64,000 bases of DNA from Croceitalea sp947503285 (GCF_036985505.1 NZ_BTGQ01000003.1:372001-436000), one strand, 5' to 3'; positions 20,260-32,300 are shown, counted from the stretch's first letter. Notes: generated by a model from the sequence alone, not told the origin. Numbers and translations: made by a program.

Positions 20260-21209
20260 TGGAAAATTTATTGAATGTTGCTTTGGCGCAAATTGCCCCG
20301 GTTTGGCTAGCTAAAAGTGCGACCATTGAAAAAATAGAAGCTACTATCATTGAGGCGGCACAGCACAAGAGTGAACTCATCATTTTCGGGGAAGCCCTAT
20401 TGCCTGGGTATCCATTTTGGTTGGCATATACCGAAGGCGCGGCTTGGGATTTAGACATTAATAAAGAATTGCACGGTCATTACGTAAAAAATGCCGTTCA
20501 AATAGAGGCGGGTGAGTTGGATTCGATTTGTCAATTGGCAAAGGAATATGCCATTGCAGTTTATCTCGGCATCATGGAACGGGCAAAAGACCGGGGCGGA
20601 CATAGTATTTATTGCTCGCTCGTTTATATTGATACAGAAGGTAAGATAAGATCGGTGCATCGAAAATTACAACCTACCTATGATGAACGTCTGACATGGG
20701 CCCCCGGTGATGGAAATGGCCTGCAAGTACATCCTTTAAAGCAATTTACCGTTGGAGGCCTCAATTGTTGGGAAAATTGGATGCCATTACCACGGGCGGC
20801 ATTGTATGGACAAGGTGAAAATCTACATGTTGCCGTTTGGCCTGGTAATTTGAATAACACGAAAGATATCACCCGTTTTATCGCCCGTGAATCCCGTAGT
20901 TACGTAATTTCTGTTTCGTCAATGATGACCAAAGCTGATTTTCCTTCCGATACCCCTCACTTAGAAGCTATTTTAAAGAAAGCACCCGAGGTGTTGGGCA
21001 ACGGCGGTTCGTGCATTGCGGGACCAGATGGGGAGTGGTTGTTAGAACCTGTTGTCGATAAAGAAGGGGTGCTTTACCATACCTTGGATTTTAATCGGGT
21101 TTACCAAGAGCGTCAAAACTTTGATCCCGTTGGCCACTATTCCAGGCCCGATGTAACGAAACTCATTGTTAATCGGGAACGACAATCGACTGTTGCGTTC
21201 AAGGATTAG
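20259..21209 (+). CDS. Nitrilase-family carbon-nitrogen hydrolase (nitrilase branch)
   Basis: Hydrolase of nitriles or amides, 316 residues. The catalytic Glu45 (FGEALLPGYPFW), Lys136 (VHRKLQPTYDERLTW) and Cys170 (GGLNCWENWMPL) are all present. The sequence around each, particularly the LQPTYDERLTW and CWENWMPLPR motifs, places it in the true nitrilase branch, not the amidase or beta-ureidopropionase branches. Its start overlaps the UbiA stop by one base, so translation is coupled to the isoprenoid genes. Its stop overlaps the end of the convergent S9 peptidase gene by 4 bases. The substrate is unknown. Confidence 0.9.
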   Translation: MENLLNVALAQIAPVWLAKSATIEKIEATIIEAAQHKSELIIFGEALLPGYPFWLAYTEGAAWDLDINKELHGHYVKNAVQIEAGELDSICQLAKEYAIAVYLGIMERAKDRGGHSIYCSLVYIDTEGKIRSVHRKLQPTYDERLTWAPGDGNGLQVHPLKQFTVGGLNCWENWMPLPRAALYGQGENLHVAVWPGNLNNTKDITRFIARESRSYVISVSSMMTKADFPSDTPHLEAILKKAPEVLGNGGSCIAGPDGEWLLEPVVDKEGVLYHTLDFNRVYQERQNFDPVGHYSRPDVTKLIVNRERQSTVAFKD

Positions 21210-24010
21210 TTCGTTCCGGTACCATCCAACAGTTCATAGCCCTGTTTTATTCCTTTTTCCATTGGTGGTACGCCACGCTCCATCCATAGGGGTTTGGGTT
21301 CCCCTTTTAAATAGTGGTCAAAGAATTGTGCCATACGAATACTAAAATCAGTCCGATTTCGATGTTTCAATGGCCAATGGGGTTCTCCATTATAATTCAA
21401 GAACCAAGAGGGTTTGCCCAATCGACGTAGACTGACAAAAAACTCAATGCCTTGGTACCAAGGTACATGGCCATCGGCATCATTATGCATGATCAACAGC
21501 GGTGTATTGATCTTGTCAATATTGAAAATAGGGGAGTTCTCAATATAACGAGCCGGATATTCCCAAGGGGTTCCCCCAATCCTACTTTGTGTATGCTCAT
21601 ATTGAAATTGTCTGCTTAGGCCCGTCCACCAACGAATGCCCCCATAGGCACTGATCATATTCGGTACGGGGGCACCTGATTCCGCTGCTTTGAAAATATC
21701 GGTTTTAGTAACCAAATAGGCAATTTGATAACCGCCCCAGCTATGGCCCTGCACGCCAATATTGGCTTTGTCGATAAACCCTTTTTCAATCAAGGAAGTT
21801 ACCCCAGGGATTACACAGTTATAGGCACTCTCACCAGGGTAACCGATACGATACTCCACATCAGGATTGAAAATTACATATCCCCGACTGGTATAAAAAC
21901 TATAATTGATCGTAGAACGTTCGGGTTTCGGATAGCGATGTCGGTGAATACCGTTGGAGCTCCTTTCGTAAAAGTTAACCAATAACGGATACTTTTTATT
22001 TGGATCAAAATTCCCTGGTTTGACCAACATTCCGGATAATTCCTTACCATCTAAAGAAGTCCATTTGACCAATTCAATGCTGCCCCAATTGTATTCTGAC
22101 TGTTGCGGATTTGCGTCACTCAGTTTGATGTCTTTGTTAAAACCAAGGTTGGTCAGTCGTATATCAGGAAAGGTACCAAAAGACTCTTTCGAATATAACA
22201 AGGCATCACTTCTTTTTGCTTTCTGAAGGTTTGCATAGCGGTACGGACCCTTCAAAAGTTGTTTTATGGTATTGTTTTTTGGGTTGAACTCAGCGTAGCC
22301 CGCATCTTTTGTAACTTCATTAAAAGTGCTTAAAATCCATTTTTCGTTGCTGTCGAGGTGTTTTTTTTCATCATCCAAATTTTGATACCGATACACGGTC
22401 TTGGTAGGCCTTCCGTCGGTCAGTTTTTCAGTTGTTCCGGAATCAGGATCAAATGCCCAAAGGTCATAGCGGTCATAAATCACGATTGCCTTGTCATTTT
22501 TGGTCCAACCTGCCATACCATAGGCCCACGGAAAATTGGGGTAATCGTTTTCTTCGTTGTAAAAACCTTTGTTTTTGGTCAGTGCCTTATACCTTCCTGA
22601 GGTCAAATTATAAGCGAACCAAGTGCTGTCAACACGGTTATACCCATACCCATACTTTGCTTTTGGGCTCAATTGCATTTGTGGTACTTTTTTAAGCTCT
22701 AACTGTGCTTCACCAGTGGTCGTATTAATGACCTTATAATCGTAATTACGTCTTGCGGTCCATTGACTTGGCAATTCATACGGAATACTGGTGTTCACTA
22801 GGGCATATTTGGCATTGCCCTCATCACCAAGTTCTGCATTCATGTAAGTAGCATTTGCTAAAGGAACTACTTGTTTGGTATTTAAATGGATTGCCGTAAC
22901 GAACGATTGTACCGTGTCATTTTTGAGTTGAAGTTCTTGTACCGTGTACAATTTTGGTTCATTATAAGTCCATACTTCCACATTTACGATCTCTTCATCC
23001 AATAATGAGGTGTCTTTTTCTATTGGTGGTTTGGCCAGGCCAAAAAATAATTTGGACTCGTCTTTTGAGAAATGGACCTCACCATACTTTGAAACCACAT
23101 AATCATTGGGTGTCGTCGTATTGTCCATCAATTTTTCAGCAGATGATCTACCTTCTTGCCATAGGTACAATTCGTTTGGGCGAAGTTGAACTTTGGTCGT
23201 GTCAGTATCTACAATAAAACCAAGATTTTTGCCAGATTCACTAAAGTTGAGGTTAAAATATTCAGCCTTTTTACCTTGATGTAAGGTAGTGGTAACACTA
23301 GTCTCTAAATTCAGCACGAAAGCTCCCGCTTTAGCTTCCTTTGTTTCCCCAGTTGAAGTATAGGCAAGATATTTTCCGTTTTTGGCAAAAATGTAATCTT
23401 TCACAAATTTTAAAGTATCCTGGTTGCTATTCCCAAGATTTCTCAGCACCAAATGATAACCGTTATCCTTGCTGACTTTCTTAGTTTTATTTTTTTTATT
23501 TTCGGTAGTCTTGGTAGTATCTTTTTCTGCTTTCTTATCCTTCCCTTTTTTGATTTCTTCCAACTGATAGGCTAGATAACCTGACCATTTTTCTGGTATT
23601 TGATACGATTTTATATTTCCTATTTTTACTAAGGATTCGTTTTCTAAATTGAAAACCCCTAAGGAGTCTTTGGGAAGATCCTTCTTTTTCACCTTTCTTT
23701 TTTTCATGGCGATAATGCTGTCTTGCCAAGCATTTATGCTAAATACCGCGTATTTCGAATCATAAGTGAAATGACCTTTTTCTGCCCTATCATATTCCAA
23801 CACAAAGCGGCCTTTACCATCTTGTATTTTTAAGAAGTTATCTTTTTCACCACGTTCAATACTGTAAAGTACATGAGAACCATCGGGCGCAATCACTTCA
23901 TCTTGAACGGTGCCCCATATTTTGTAATCTTCATGGTCTAAAACCTTTTTTTGTGCCCATACCGTAGTTTGTAAAAGAACGAGTAGCAATAGGGAAATCT
24001 TTTGAATCAT
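21206..24010 (-). CDS. Secreted S9-family prolyl oligopeptidase-like peptidase
   Basis: Exported serine peptidase of 934 residues from the chosen ATG, which begins a normal signal peptide (MIQKISLLLLVLLQTTVWAQ). A frame open for 31 more codons upstream has no such feature. A beta-propeller-like N-terminal region contains a Lys-rich, low-complexity insertion around KGKDKKAEKDTTKTTENKKN (roughly residues 165-190). The alpha/beta-hydrolase domain carries nucleophile Ser757 in GVQGHSWGGYQ, the Asp loop HNDADGHVPW and His in NGEPHWPLKH. It is convergent with and overlaps the nitrilase gene by 4 bases. A role in peptide degradation in the periplasm is inferred. Confidence 0.93.
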   Translation of the reverse strand: MIQKISLLLLVLLQTTVWAQKKVLDHEDYKIWGTVQDEVIAPDGSHVLYSIERGEKDNFLKIQDGKGRFVLEYDRAEKGHFTYDSKYAVFSINAWQDSIIAMKKRKVKKKDLPKDSLGVFNLENESLVKIGNIKSYQIPEKWSGYLAYQLEEIKKGKDKKAEKDTTKTTENKKNKTKKVSKDNGYHLVLRNLGNSNQDTLKFVKDYIFAKNGKYLAYTSTGETKEAKAGAFVLNLETSVTTTLHQGKKAEYFNLNFSESGKNLGFIVDTDTTKVQLRPNELYLWQEGRSSAEKLMDNTTTPNDYVVSKYGEVHFSKDESKLFFGLAKPPIEKDTSLLDEEIVNVEVWTYNEPKLYTVQELQLKNDTVQSFVTAIHLNTKQVVPLANATYMNAELGDEGNAKYALVNTSIPYELPSQWTARRNYDYKVINTTTGEAQLELKKVPQMQLSPKAKYGYGYNRVDSTWFAYNLTSGRYKALTKNKGFYNEENDYPNFPWAYGMAGWTKNDKAIVIYDRYDLWAFDPDSGTTEKLTDGRPTKTVYRYQNLDDEKKHLDSNEKWILSTFNEVTKDAGYAEFNPKNNTIKQLLKGPYRYANLQKAKRSDALLYSKESFGTFPDIRLTNLGFNKDIKLSDANPQQSEYNWGSIELVKWTSLDGKELSGMLVKPGNFDPNKKYPLLVNFYERSSNGIHRHRYPKPERSTINYSFYTSRGYVIFNPDVEYRIGYPGESAYNCVIPGVTSLIEKGFIDKANIGVQGHSWGGYQIAYLVTKTDIFKAAESGAPVPNMISAYGGIRWWTGLSRQFQYEHTQSRIGGTPWEYPARYIENSPIFNIDKINTPLLIMHNDADGHVPWYQGIEFFVSLRRLGKPSWFLNYNGEPHWPLKHRNRTDFSIRMAQFFDHYLKGEPKPLWMERGVPPMEKGIKQGYELLDGTGTN

Positions 24011-24107
24011 TTTAATCAAATTAGTCACTATAAATATAGGGTTAATTGGATGATAATTATGGTGTTGTAATTTCAGGTAGTGGCTTATTTTGATGGTAAT
24101 CAAAACA

Positions 24108-24139
24108 TTGGGTATGACAACCCTAAAAGCCTACCTTTG
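24108..24139 (+). promoter_or_regulatory. Bacteroidota-type promoter for the pseudouridine synthase gene
   Basis: A TTG (24108-24110) is separated by 21 bases from TACCTTTG (24132-24139), a full match to the TAnnTTTG -7 box used by the primary sigma factor of Bacteroidota. The start codon is 19 bases further on, giving a short leader. Confidence 0.6.
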
Positions 24140-24157
24140 CAAAAAAATAAATGACTG

Positions 24158-25018
24158 ATGGCGAAATCAGACTATAAGGGCAATCGCAAGCCGAAATTTG
24201 ATAGTAATAAGAAACGGCCCACCGGTGGGTTCAAAAAAAAGAAGGACTTTTCTAGAAGTACACCCCCTAATAAAAGAAAAGCACCCCCAAAGACCAATAC
24301 CAATCCTGATGAGGTGCGACTGAATAAGTATATCGCAAATGCCGGCATATGTTCCCGTAGGGAAGCAGATACGTATATCGCCGCAGGTAATGTAACGGTC
24401 AATGGTAAGGTGGTTTCTGAAATGGGCTATAAAGTGAAATTGACAGATGATGTCCGTTATGATGGCCAGCGATTGAATCCTGAGAAAAAAGAGTATATTT
24501 TGCTGAACAAACCAAAAGGGTTTATCACTACGACCAATGATGAAAAGGGAAGAAGAACGGTAATGGAATTAATTTCCAGTTCTTCTAATAATAGGTTGTT
24601 TCCAGTGGGTCGATTAGATAGGAATACCACAGGACTTCTAATGTTCACCAATGATGGTGATATCACCAAAAAATTGACACATCCTAAGTTCGGGGTTCGC
24701 AAAATTTACCATGTAGTATTGGATAAAAATGTTTCCCTTGCAGATTTGAAAAGAATTCAGGCAGGTCTTGAGCTAGAAGATGGTCCGGTACAGGTAGATG
24801 AGGTTTCTTATATCAATGGCACAAGCAAAAAAGAGGTTGGTATTGAAATTCATTCTGGCCGTAACCGAATCGTACGTCGCATTTTTGAGCATTTAGAATA
24901 CAAGGTGGTCAAGCTAGATCGTGTTGTTTTTGCAGGATTGACCAAAAAGGATTTACCCCGGGGTCATTGGCGTAATTTGACACAACAAGAGGTAATCAAT
25001 TTGAAGATGATACAATGA
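24158..25018 (+). CDS. Ribosomal large/small subunit pseudouridine synthase (RsuA/RluB family)
   Basis: RNA-modifying enzyme of 286 residues. Residues 1-50 form a Lys/Arg/Pro-rich disordered tail common in flavobacterial members. An S4 RNA-binding domain follows (about 52-100, VRLNKYIANAGICSRREAD). The catalytic domain has the nucleophile Asp154 in PVGRLDRNTTGLL and the C-terminal GRNRIVRRIFEHLEYKV. The family is RsuA/RluB/RluE/RluF; RluB-like activity on 23S rRNA is most likely but not certain. It has its own promoter-like element and is convergent with porP. Confidence 0.92.
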   Translation: MAKSDYKGNRKPKFDSNKKRPTGGFKKKKDFSRSTPPNKRKAPPKTNTNPDEVRLNKYIANAGICSRREADTYIAAGNVTVNGKVVSEMGYKVKLTDDVRYDGQRLNPEKKEYILLNKPKGFITTTNDEKGRRTVMELISSSSNNRLFPVGRLDRNTTGLLMFTNDGDITKKLTHPKFGVRKIYHVVLDKNVSLADLKRIQAGLELEDGPVQVDEVSYINGTSKKEVGIEIHSGRNRIVRRIFEHLEYKVVKLDRVVFAGLTKKDLPRGHWRNLTQQEVINLKMIQ

Positions 25019-25128
25019 GGTGCCTGAAGGAATACCTATTAAATTAAAGCATGGATTTTGTTTTAAAACGTAAGTTTCGATAACCATACTACCACACATC
25101 GTGGTAATGGGCTTTAAGTGAATACCAT

Positions 25129-25163
25129 AAAATACCGCCAAAGAACAGCGCTTGGCGGATTTT
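25129..25163. terminator. Candidate bidirectional terminator between rluB-like and porP-like genes
   Basis: AAAAT-A-CCGCCAA and TTGGCGG-ATTTT form a 12-pair stem with one bulged A around a 10-base loop. A-rich and T-rich ends suit termination on both strands between these convergent genes. A second small hairpin (TACCAC / GTGGTA, 25090-25106) lies just before it. The rest of 25019-25394 shows no convincing gene or RNA. Confidence 0.5.
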
Positions 25164-25394
25164 CACCCCACTTCTTCCTGTCAGGTCGCCTGGCCGAAAT
25201 GCATATCGCAAAAAGGGAAGTTTAACCTAGATGTTGATAATCAGTAGGGCATTTGGTACCATATAACAAATCTGATTATGGTCTTTGAGAAAACATAAAA
25301 CCAGTGCAGGTCGTTGTAAGAAGTAGGAATAATATAGATATCATAGGGTTTGATGGTATCTTACTTACCGTGAAATCTAAGGGTATTCCAATTA

Positions 25395-26315
25395 TCAATT
25401 CAATGCGTACCCATTCCCTGCACGATAACTCAAAACAATACCGTGTGTGTTTCCAATAGGGGCATTACCTCCATTTTGGGTATAGTTGTAAAGTGCCCTG
25501 AAGTTTTTAAAGAGGTAAAAGCCGGCAACCACATTAAACGAACTACTGGTTCGATAACCCGCACCCACCTCAAATGCATTTCTATAGTTTAGTGATAGGT
25601 TCATGTCTACTTGAAGCGGTGCCCCGTTCTCGTACTTCAATAAAAAGCTTGGTTTTAATATTAAATTAGGGTCATACTTGCTTGTGGCAAAATGATAGCC
25701 GGTATAGGCATAAAGTGGTCTTGTCAGATTAAGATTGTCTTGATTGGCAAACGTATCGCCTAAAACATTCGGCATGGATACCCCAGCAAAAAAGTTGGCG
25801 TGGCCAAAAAGAATACCTACACCCGCTGCGGGCAAAGTAGCGTTTATATTTTCCGCGAAATTGGGGTCATTCTGAATACCCAGCTGTAATAGTTCTTCAT
25901 TGTATAAAAGCGCACCCGCTGTAAGACCAAAAGATAAAAATGAACGATCGTAAACCTTCCAATACGGATGGACATTGTCGTTAAGATAAATTTTATAGGC
26001 ATATGAGGCGAAAACCTGGGTTGCCGATGTTACCCCAATTTCATCATTTATAATTCCGGCACCTAAACCAACTTTGCCTTCATTTATTCTAGTATTAAAG
26101 GTGAAAGCTAGATTTCGCGGTGTACCTTCGAACTCATTGTTGAACCCTGAGTTGCTTAGTGTGGCCTCTGCACCATTTGAAACACCGGCATACGCAGCGT
26201 TTATTAGAAATGGGTTGTAGTTGTATTCAGAGAATACGGGCGTTTGTTGCGCTTTGGTCAAAAAAGGCAATCCCCAAATTAGGGTCAATGCCAAAAGGTA
26301 GGTATACTTTTTCAT
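25395..26315 (-). CDS. PorP/SprF family type IX secretion-associated membrane protein
   Basis: Outer-membrane beta-barrel of 306 residues. A signal peptide is followed by the family's opening QQTPVFSEYNYNPFLINAAYAG and many amphipathic strands; the C-terminus ends LSYRAGNGYALN. PorP/SprF proteins help secrete or attach type B T9SS cargo such as the gliding adhesin SprB, and they are usually encoded beside that cargo. Here the gene follows a giant adhesin with exactly that C-terminal signal, with two bases between them. This pair is therefore probably a dedicated adhesin and its membrane partner. Confidence 0.93.
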   Translation of the reverse strand: MKKYTYLLALTLIWGLPFLTKAQQTPVFSEYNYNPFLINAAYAGVSNGAEATLSNSGFNNEFEGTPRNLAFTFNTRINEGKVGLGAGIINDEIGVTSATQVFASYAYKIYLNDNVHPYWKVYDRSFLSFGLTAGALLYNEELLQLGIQNDPNFAENINATLPAAGVGILFGHANFFAGVSMPNVLGDTFANQDNLNLTRPLYAYTGYHFATSKYDPNLILKPSFLLKYENGAPLQVDMNLSLNYRNAFEVGAGYRTSSSFNVVAGFYLFKNFRALYNYTQNGGNAPIGNTHGIVLSYRAGNGYALN

Positions 26316-26317
26316 AA

Positions 26318-29300
26318 TTATCTTTTTAGCACCAAATAGCCTTTGGTCTGTTTTAAGTTATGGTCTTCGGGCAAAATGAGTTGAAAGAAATAGGTGCCTT
26401 CAGGTAGTTGCCCGGCCCCCAAGCCGGTCAACTGGTTCGCCTCTCCCCTAAAAACATTGGAATTATTGTCATAGCCATCAATTTGAAAGACCATATCGCC
26501 CCAGCGGTTGAAAATGACCACGGTATTTTCAGGATAGCTTTCGATACCCTCAATGACCCAGAAATCATTGATACCATCGTTGTCAGGCGAAAATCCGAAA
26601 AGTGATTCTATTTCGGGTTCAGCGGCTGTGGTAAATGAATGGATTTCGCAATCTATGGCAGTGCCCACCTCGTTATACGGAAGCACTGAAACAAAGATTT
26701 CTTGTTCAAAAGGTAAATCTTCTAAAAGGTCATAAGAAGTGGTTAATCCTGCATCAAAGTTGTCAAGAATATCGCTTCCCCCAGCTGTTGTTCCAATATT
26801 TATGATATACCCATCAACGTCGCCAATGGCGTTCCAAGTAATAGCAGTTGCTATACTTACATCCGTACTACCGTTCTCTGGTATTGTAATGGTCGTGCAA
26901 GGGGGCACTAACGGGGCTAGGGTTTCTGTGATAAAACTTTCTTCTTCACAGAATTCGGCGTCACCCACCCCATTATATGGTACTAAGGCCACAAATATCT
27001 CGGTGTTTTCGGGCAAATCGTTGGGCAAGTTGAAAGAAGTTACATTTCCTAAATCTTGATTGTTTATGATATCACCGATACTGGTTTCCGTGCCTACGGT
27101 TAAACGGTACCCATTGGCGCCCGGGGCTGCATTCCAACTTAGGGTCACACCTATTGGTACGTCAATATCTAAATTGAGTGGTGTAAGTAAATTGGTGCAC
27201 GCGGGTGGTGTCGGTTCTGTGACTGTCGTAAAACTTTGTTCTGCACAACCATTGGCATCCCCGACACTATTATAAGGTATTATAGTTACAAAGATTTGTT
27301 GTTCATAGGGAAGGTCATCGATTAGGTCGTATGTAAGTACGTTACCCACGTCAATATCGTCAAGTATGTCGGTTCCCCCAGATGTTGTGCCTACTGTCAA
27401 TCGGTAACCTTCAGCTCCATTGATGGCATCCCATGTTAGATTGGAGGTGACCGAAACAGTTGTGGCATTGATCAGTGCCGCACTTAAAGAGGTACATTCG
27501 GGAACGCTACCCATTTCGGAAACGATGGTAAACGATTCAGGAGGCGCACATCCACTGGCATCACCATCCGCGTTAAAAGGAATGATGGTCACGGTCACGG
27601 TCTCGCCGTTCTCAAAGTTATTGGCAAACGGATGCGAGGTGCCGTTTACGACCAAATCGGTCACATCGTTAGCATCGCTGGTACTACCATCAACCGTAAT
27701 TCGGTACCCATCGGCATTGGTCACGGCGTTCCAAGAAATCTCGGTAAGGTCAACTGCGACATCGGTATCGCCATTTTCAGGAGCGACCAAAGTGGTACAT
27801 AATGGTAGCATAGCGGTAGCCGAAACGATGGTAAACGATTCAGGAGGGGCACATCCACTGGCATCCCCATCCGCGTTAAAAGGAATGATGGTCACGGTCA
27901 CGGTCTCGCCGTTCTCAAAGTTATTGGCAAATGGATGCGAGGTGCCATTGACGACCAAATCGGTCACATCGTTAGCATCGCTGGTACTACCATCAACCGT
28001 AATTCGGTACCCATCGGCATTGGTCACGGCGTTCCAAGAAATTTCTGCAAGGTTTATTGCAACATCGGTATCATCATTTTCAGGAGCAATTAAAGATGTG
28101 CAATCTGGTAGATTACTTGAACTATCAATCGTTCTAAAACTTTCTTCTGCACCTGAACAGCCTATGGCATCCCCGACATCGTTATATGGAACTATGGTTA
28201 CAAAATATATCCTATTTTCTTGCAGGTCCATGGGAATATCATAAGTGGTCATATTTCCTACATCAATACTGTTGGCGACTTCAATACCACCTGAAGTAGT
28301 ACCGATGGTAATCAGATAACCGGTTGCGTTATCCACTGGTTGCCAACTAATATCAGTATCGACAAGAACACCGGTATCGCCATCTTCCGGAGCCGTTAAA
28401 TTGGTGCAGGTCGGTGGCACAGGAATAATTTCTGTTTTAAAAGATTGCTCTGGGCAGGTCGTAGGACTTCCCTCATTATTGTAAGGAATGATGGTAACAA
28501 AAATATCTTGATCCTCATCTAAATCCATTGCAAAATCATATTCGGTAACGTTGCCCACATCTTCATTATCCAATACATCGTTACCACCACTGGTCGTTCC
28601 AACGGTCAAGCGATAGCCATCGGCATTGGCGATGGGTTCCCACATCAAGTCCGTATCGACGGAAACATCCGTGGTATTCACAGGAACGGTCAACACGGTA
28701 CAGTCTGGAAAAGTAGCTGGGGCATTGGAAATCGTAAAACTCTCTGGACCGCATGAAGCATCGCCTTCGCTGTTGAACGGTGTAATGGTGACACTGACGA
28801 CTTCGCCACCCACAAAATCGGTCGGGAATTCATAAGTGGTCACTTCCCCCAAGGTAATATTGGTTACGGTTCCGTCCACGTCAATGGCCAATCTATAGCC
28901 AGTAGCATAAAGAGCGGCTTCCCAAGTTAAATTGGTATTTACGGGTACATCGGTATCGTTCTCTTCAGGTGCGATCAATTGCGTACACCCTGGAATAGGA
29001 CAATCGCGCACATCGCCAACAATATTCCATCCATACGTGTCTATGATGGATTGCCGTTCGGTCTCTGCATCGCAATAGGGCAAGGTCAAGGCCCCAAAGG
29101 TGATGCCAGGTGTCAGGGTCTGTTCTGACCATTCAATCAAGGTATTGTCATAATTTTCACGGGTCAATGCCGTATTGTCGAGCATGTTTTCCATAGTATT
29201 GACATTCTCAATATTCCAGTCCCCTAGAAATTGATTAAAGCCGGTAGCATCCCTGAACATGGAATTCATGTTGACCGAACCGAGGTTCCATTGCTCCATA

Positions 29301-32300
29301 TTTTGGTTGTATGTGATGGCATCCCTAAACATGGAATCCATATTTCCAACACCATTTACCCTCCAATCATTTATATTTTGATTGAAACTTGATGCGCCAA
29401 AAAACATGTTTTGCATCGTAGCGACGCCCCTAACATTCCAGTTTCCTATTGCTCCATCAAAGGCAGTTGCTCCTTGAAACATCCCTTGCATGGTACTGAC
29501 CGATGCGACATTCCATGAATCCATGTCTTGGTTGTAGCTCGTGGCATCTTTGAACATTTCAAACATGGTGGTGACGAAGGAAACATTCCAACTATCCATA
29601 GGTTGATCAAAGGCACTGGCACCACTGAACATTTCGCCCATATTGAGTACTTCACCTGTGTCCCATGAATTTAAAGTACCGTTAAAGAGGGCAGCATTTT
29701 TGAACATGGAATTAAAGTTGGTGACTACGGATACATCCCATGAATCGAGATTTTGGTCAAAACTCTCAGCACCTTCAAACATGGATTCCATTAGGGTGAC
29801 GGAGCTTACGTTCCATGAATTGAGGGGTTGGTCAAAAACGATTGCGTTTTCGAACATACTGCTCATATTTGCGACCGCACTGACATTCCAATTGTCCAAT
29901 GGTCGGTTGAAGGCTTCGGCTCCCCTGAACATTCGGGACATGTTGACCGCCGAGTCGACCACCCAATTATCCATTGGTGAATTAAATACTAAAGCTCCTT
30001 CAAACATGGAAGACATATCGATGACATTGGTGACATTCCAAGGATTGATGTTTTGGTCAAAGGCGATTGCGCTGAGGAACATACCTTGCATATCGATAGT
30101 ACTCACAACATTCCAATTGTCAAGCGGCTGGTTGAAACTACTGGCCCCGGCAAACATGTTTTGCATCAAAACCACATTGGATACGTTCCATGAATTGAGC
30201 GGTTGGTTAAAGTTCTCGGCACTTCTGAACATCGCGTTCATTTGTTCTACCGCAGACACATCCCAGCTTGAGATATCTTGATTAAAGGATCGGGCCTCGT
30301 CAAACATCTCATCCATACTCCTTACCGATTCCGGTTGCCAATTATTCATCGGTTGGTCATAATCAACACATTTTGAAAACATGGAAGTCATATCTTCAAC
30401 CTTTCTAACATCCCAGCTATTCAAGTTTTGATTGAAAAGCATATCTCTGTTAAAACCATCGAACATTCTACTCATATCGGTCACGTTGCCAACATCCCAC
30501 TGGTCTAAGGGCTGATTAAATTCAGTAGTACCCAAGAACATGTCCCTCATCGTAGTGACATTGCTAACGTCCCAGTCATTTAAGGGTTGGTTGAATACAC
30601 TCATGCCAATAAAAGTTCGATTCATGTTTTCTACAGTGCTAACATCCCAATTATTGATATTGCCATTAAAGTTCGAAGATTCAAACATTCTTGAGATATC
30701 GGTGACCCGAGAGAGGTCAGGTGTGTCCGTTGCGTTATACCCGGTAAAACTACCGCAACTGTAAAAGGCGGATTCCAATATTTCCCACGCTATGGTTCCC
30801 CATTGATCAATGGAGAGAACCTTGTTGTTATCTGCAAAGGGACTTGGATAATAGTGGGCAGGATAATCACCGATTATCGCAATGGTGTATATGCCCGGAT
30901 TCAGATACGTATGTGTAATGGTCTCTGAAACATTATTGTCAAATTGGTTGTCTCCCCAATCAATGGAATAATTATAAGTGACCCCAGATCTTGCGGTTAT
31001 TCGAAATTGGTTGGCATTTGAATAGTTCCCAGGAAAAGTGACATTTCTGGTATCAATGGTTAATTTAAAGGCTTCTAGGCCATCCCTCCAATTAGGAACT
31101 ACGGTAAAGGTGATCTCATCACAGCCCGTTGCTGGCCCATCATCATTGTAGGGAGTAACCTTTGCTGTTACAATATCGCCGGGCATAAAGTCCGTTACAA
31201 AGTCAACCCCTACAACATTCCCTTGATCTTCATCTGTAAATACTACTGTGGTCGTGCCGCCCCTTTCGTAACTTAAACTCAGGTTATAACCCGTTGCATT
31301 GGGTGCAGGGTTCCATCGTAAATCAAAATTGGCCGGTACATTGGTATCACCATCTTGTGGAGATATAAAAGAGGTGCATAGTACAAAGCTACAATCCACG
31401 GAGTCTCCGGTAATGTTCCAATTATGGTCATCGATCAATTCTTGTCGCTCTTCACGACCTTCGCAGTAGGTCAGTCCATTGGCGCCCAAATCGACATCCG
31501 CGGTCACATTTTGCGTTGCCCAGCCAATGAGGGTATTGTCATAATTTTCCAAGGACAGTGCCGCCCCATTGAACATTGCCGACATACTGGTAACGTTCTC
31601 GATATTGAAATTTGCCAAATTTTGATCAAATGCCCCTGCGTTATTGAACATGCTTGACATATCGATAACCAATAAGGTGTTCCAACCAACTAAAGGCTGG
31701 TTGAACGCTGGTGCATCGGCAAACATAAATCCCATATTTGTAACTGCACTTACGTTCCAACCGTTCAAGGGCTGATTGAAATCCATCGCGAGATTGAACA
31801 TTCTATTCATGGTCGTTACCCCTGAAACATCCCAATTATCAATAGGATGGTCAAAGCTTGAAGATCTGAACATTCCATTCATGTTCTCCACCTTACTGGT
31901 GTTCCAATCTGGCAATGGTTGATTAAAAAATGTGGTCGAAGTACTAAAGCCTGCGAACATATTGTTCATATCGGTAACATTGCCTACGTTCCAGTCGTTT
32001 AGGGGTTGGTTAAACTGGGATACCTCGAACATACCGGCCATATTGGTAACGTTGCTCACATTCCACAGGTCTAATGGTTGGTCGAATACCGTGGCACTAA
32101 ACCCGGATCCCTTGAACATACCGCTCATATTGGTTACGTTGCCCACGTTCCAATTGTTCAAAGGTTGATTGAATACCAGGTTGGATTGAAACATAAACGA
32201 CATGTTGGTAACATTATCGACATTCCAAATTTCTATGGGTTGATTAAATGAAGAACTAGAGAACATGCGGGACATATTCGTCACTTCATCAACGTTCCAG

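Noticed and set aside
24011..24103. N-terminal extension of the S9 peptidase
   Set aside because: It would place 31 residues before a normal signal peptide, so the internal ATG is better.
25019..25394. Small RNA or tRNA in the gap between the pseudouridine synthase and porP
   Set aside because: Two hairpins are present but no cloverleaf or known RNA family; the larger one is best explained as a terminator.
27420..28244. Open frame of 274 codons on the plus strand within the adhesin
   Set aside because: It mirrors the duplicated FN3 modules; its repeated sequence simply reflects the duplication on the other strand.
29643..30281. Open frame of 212 codons on the plus strand within the BspA repeats
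   Set aside because: Its periodicity follows the repeat units of the adhesin, and no signal, domain or upstream element supports it.
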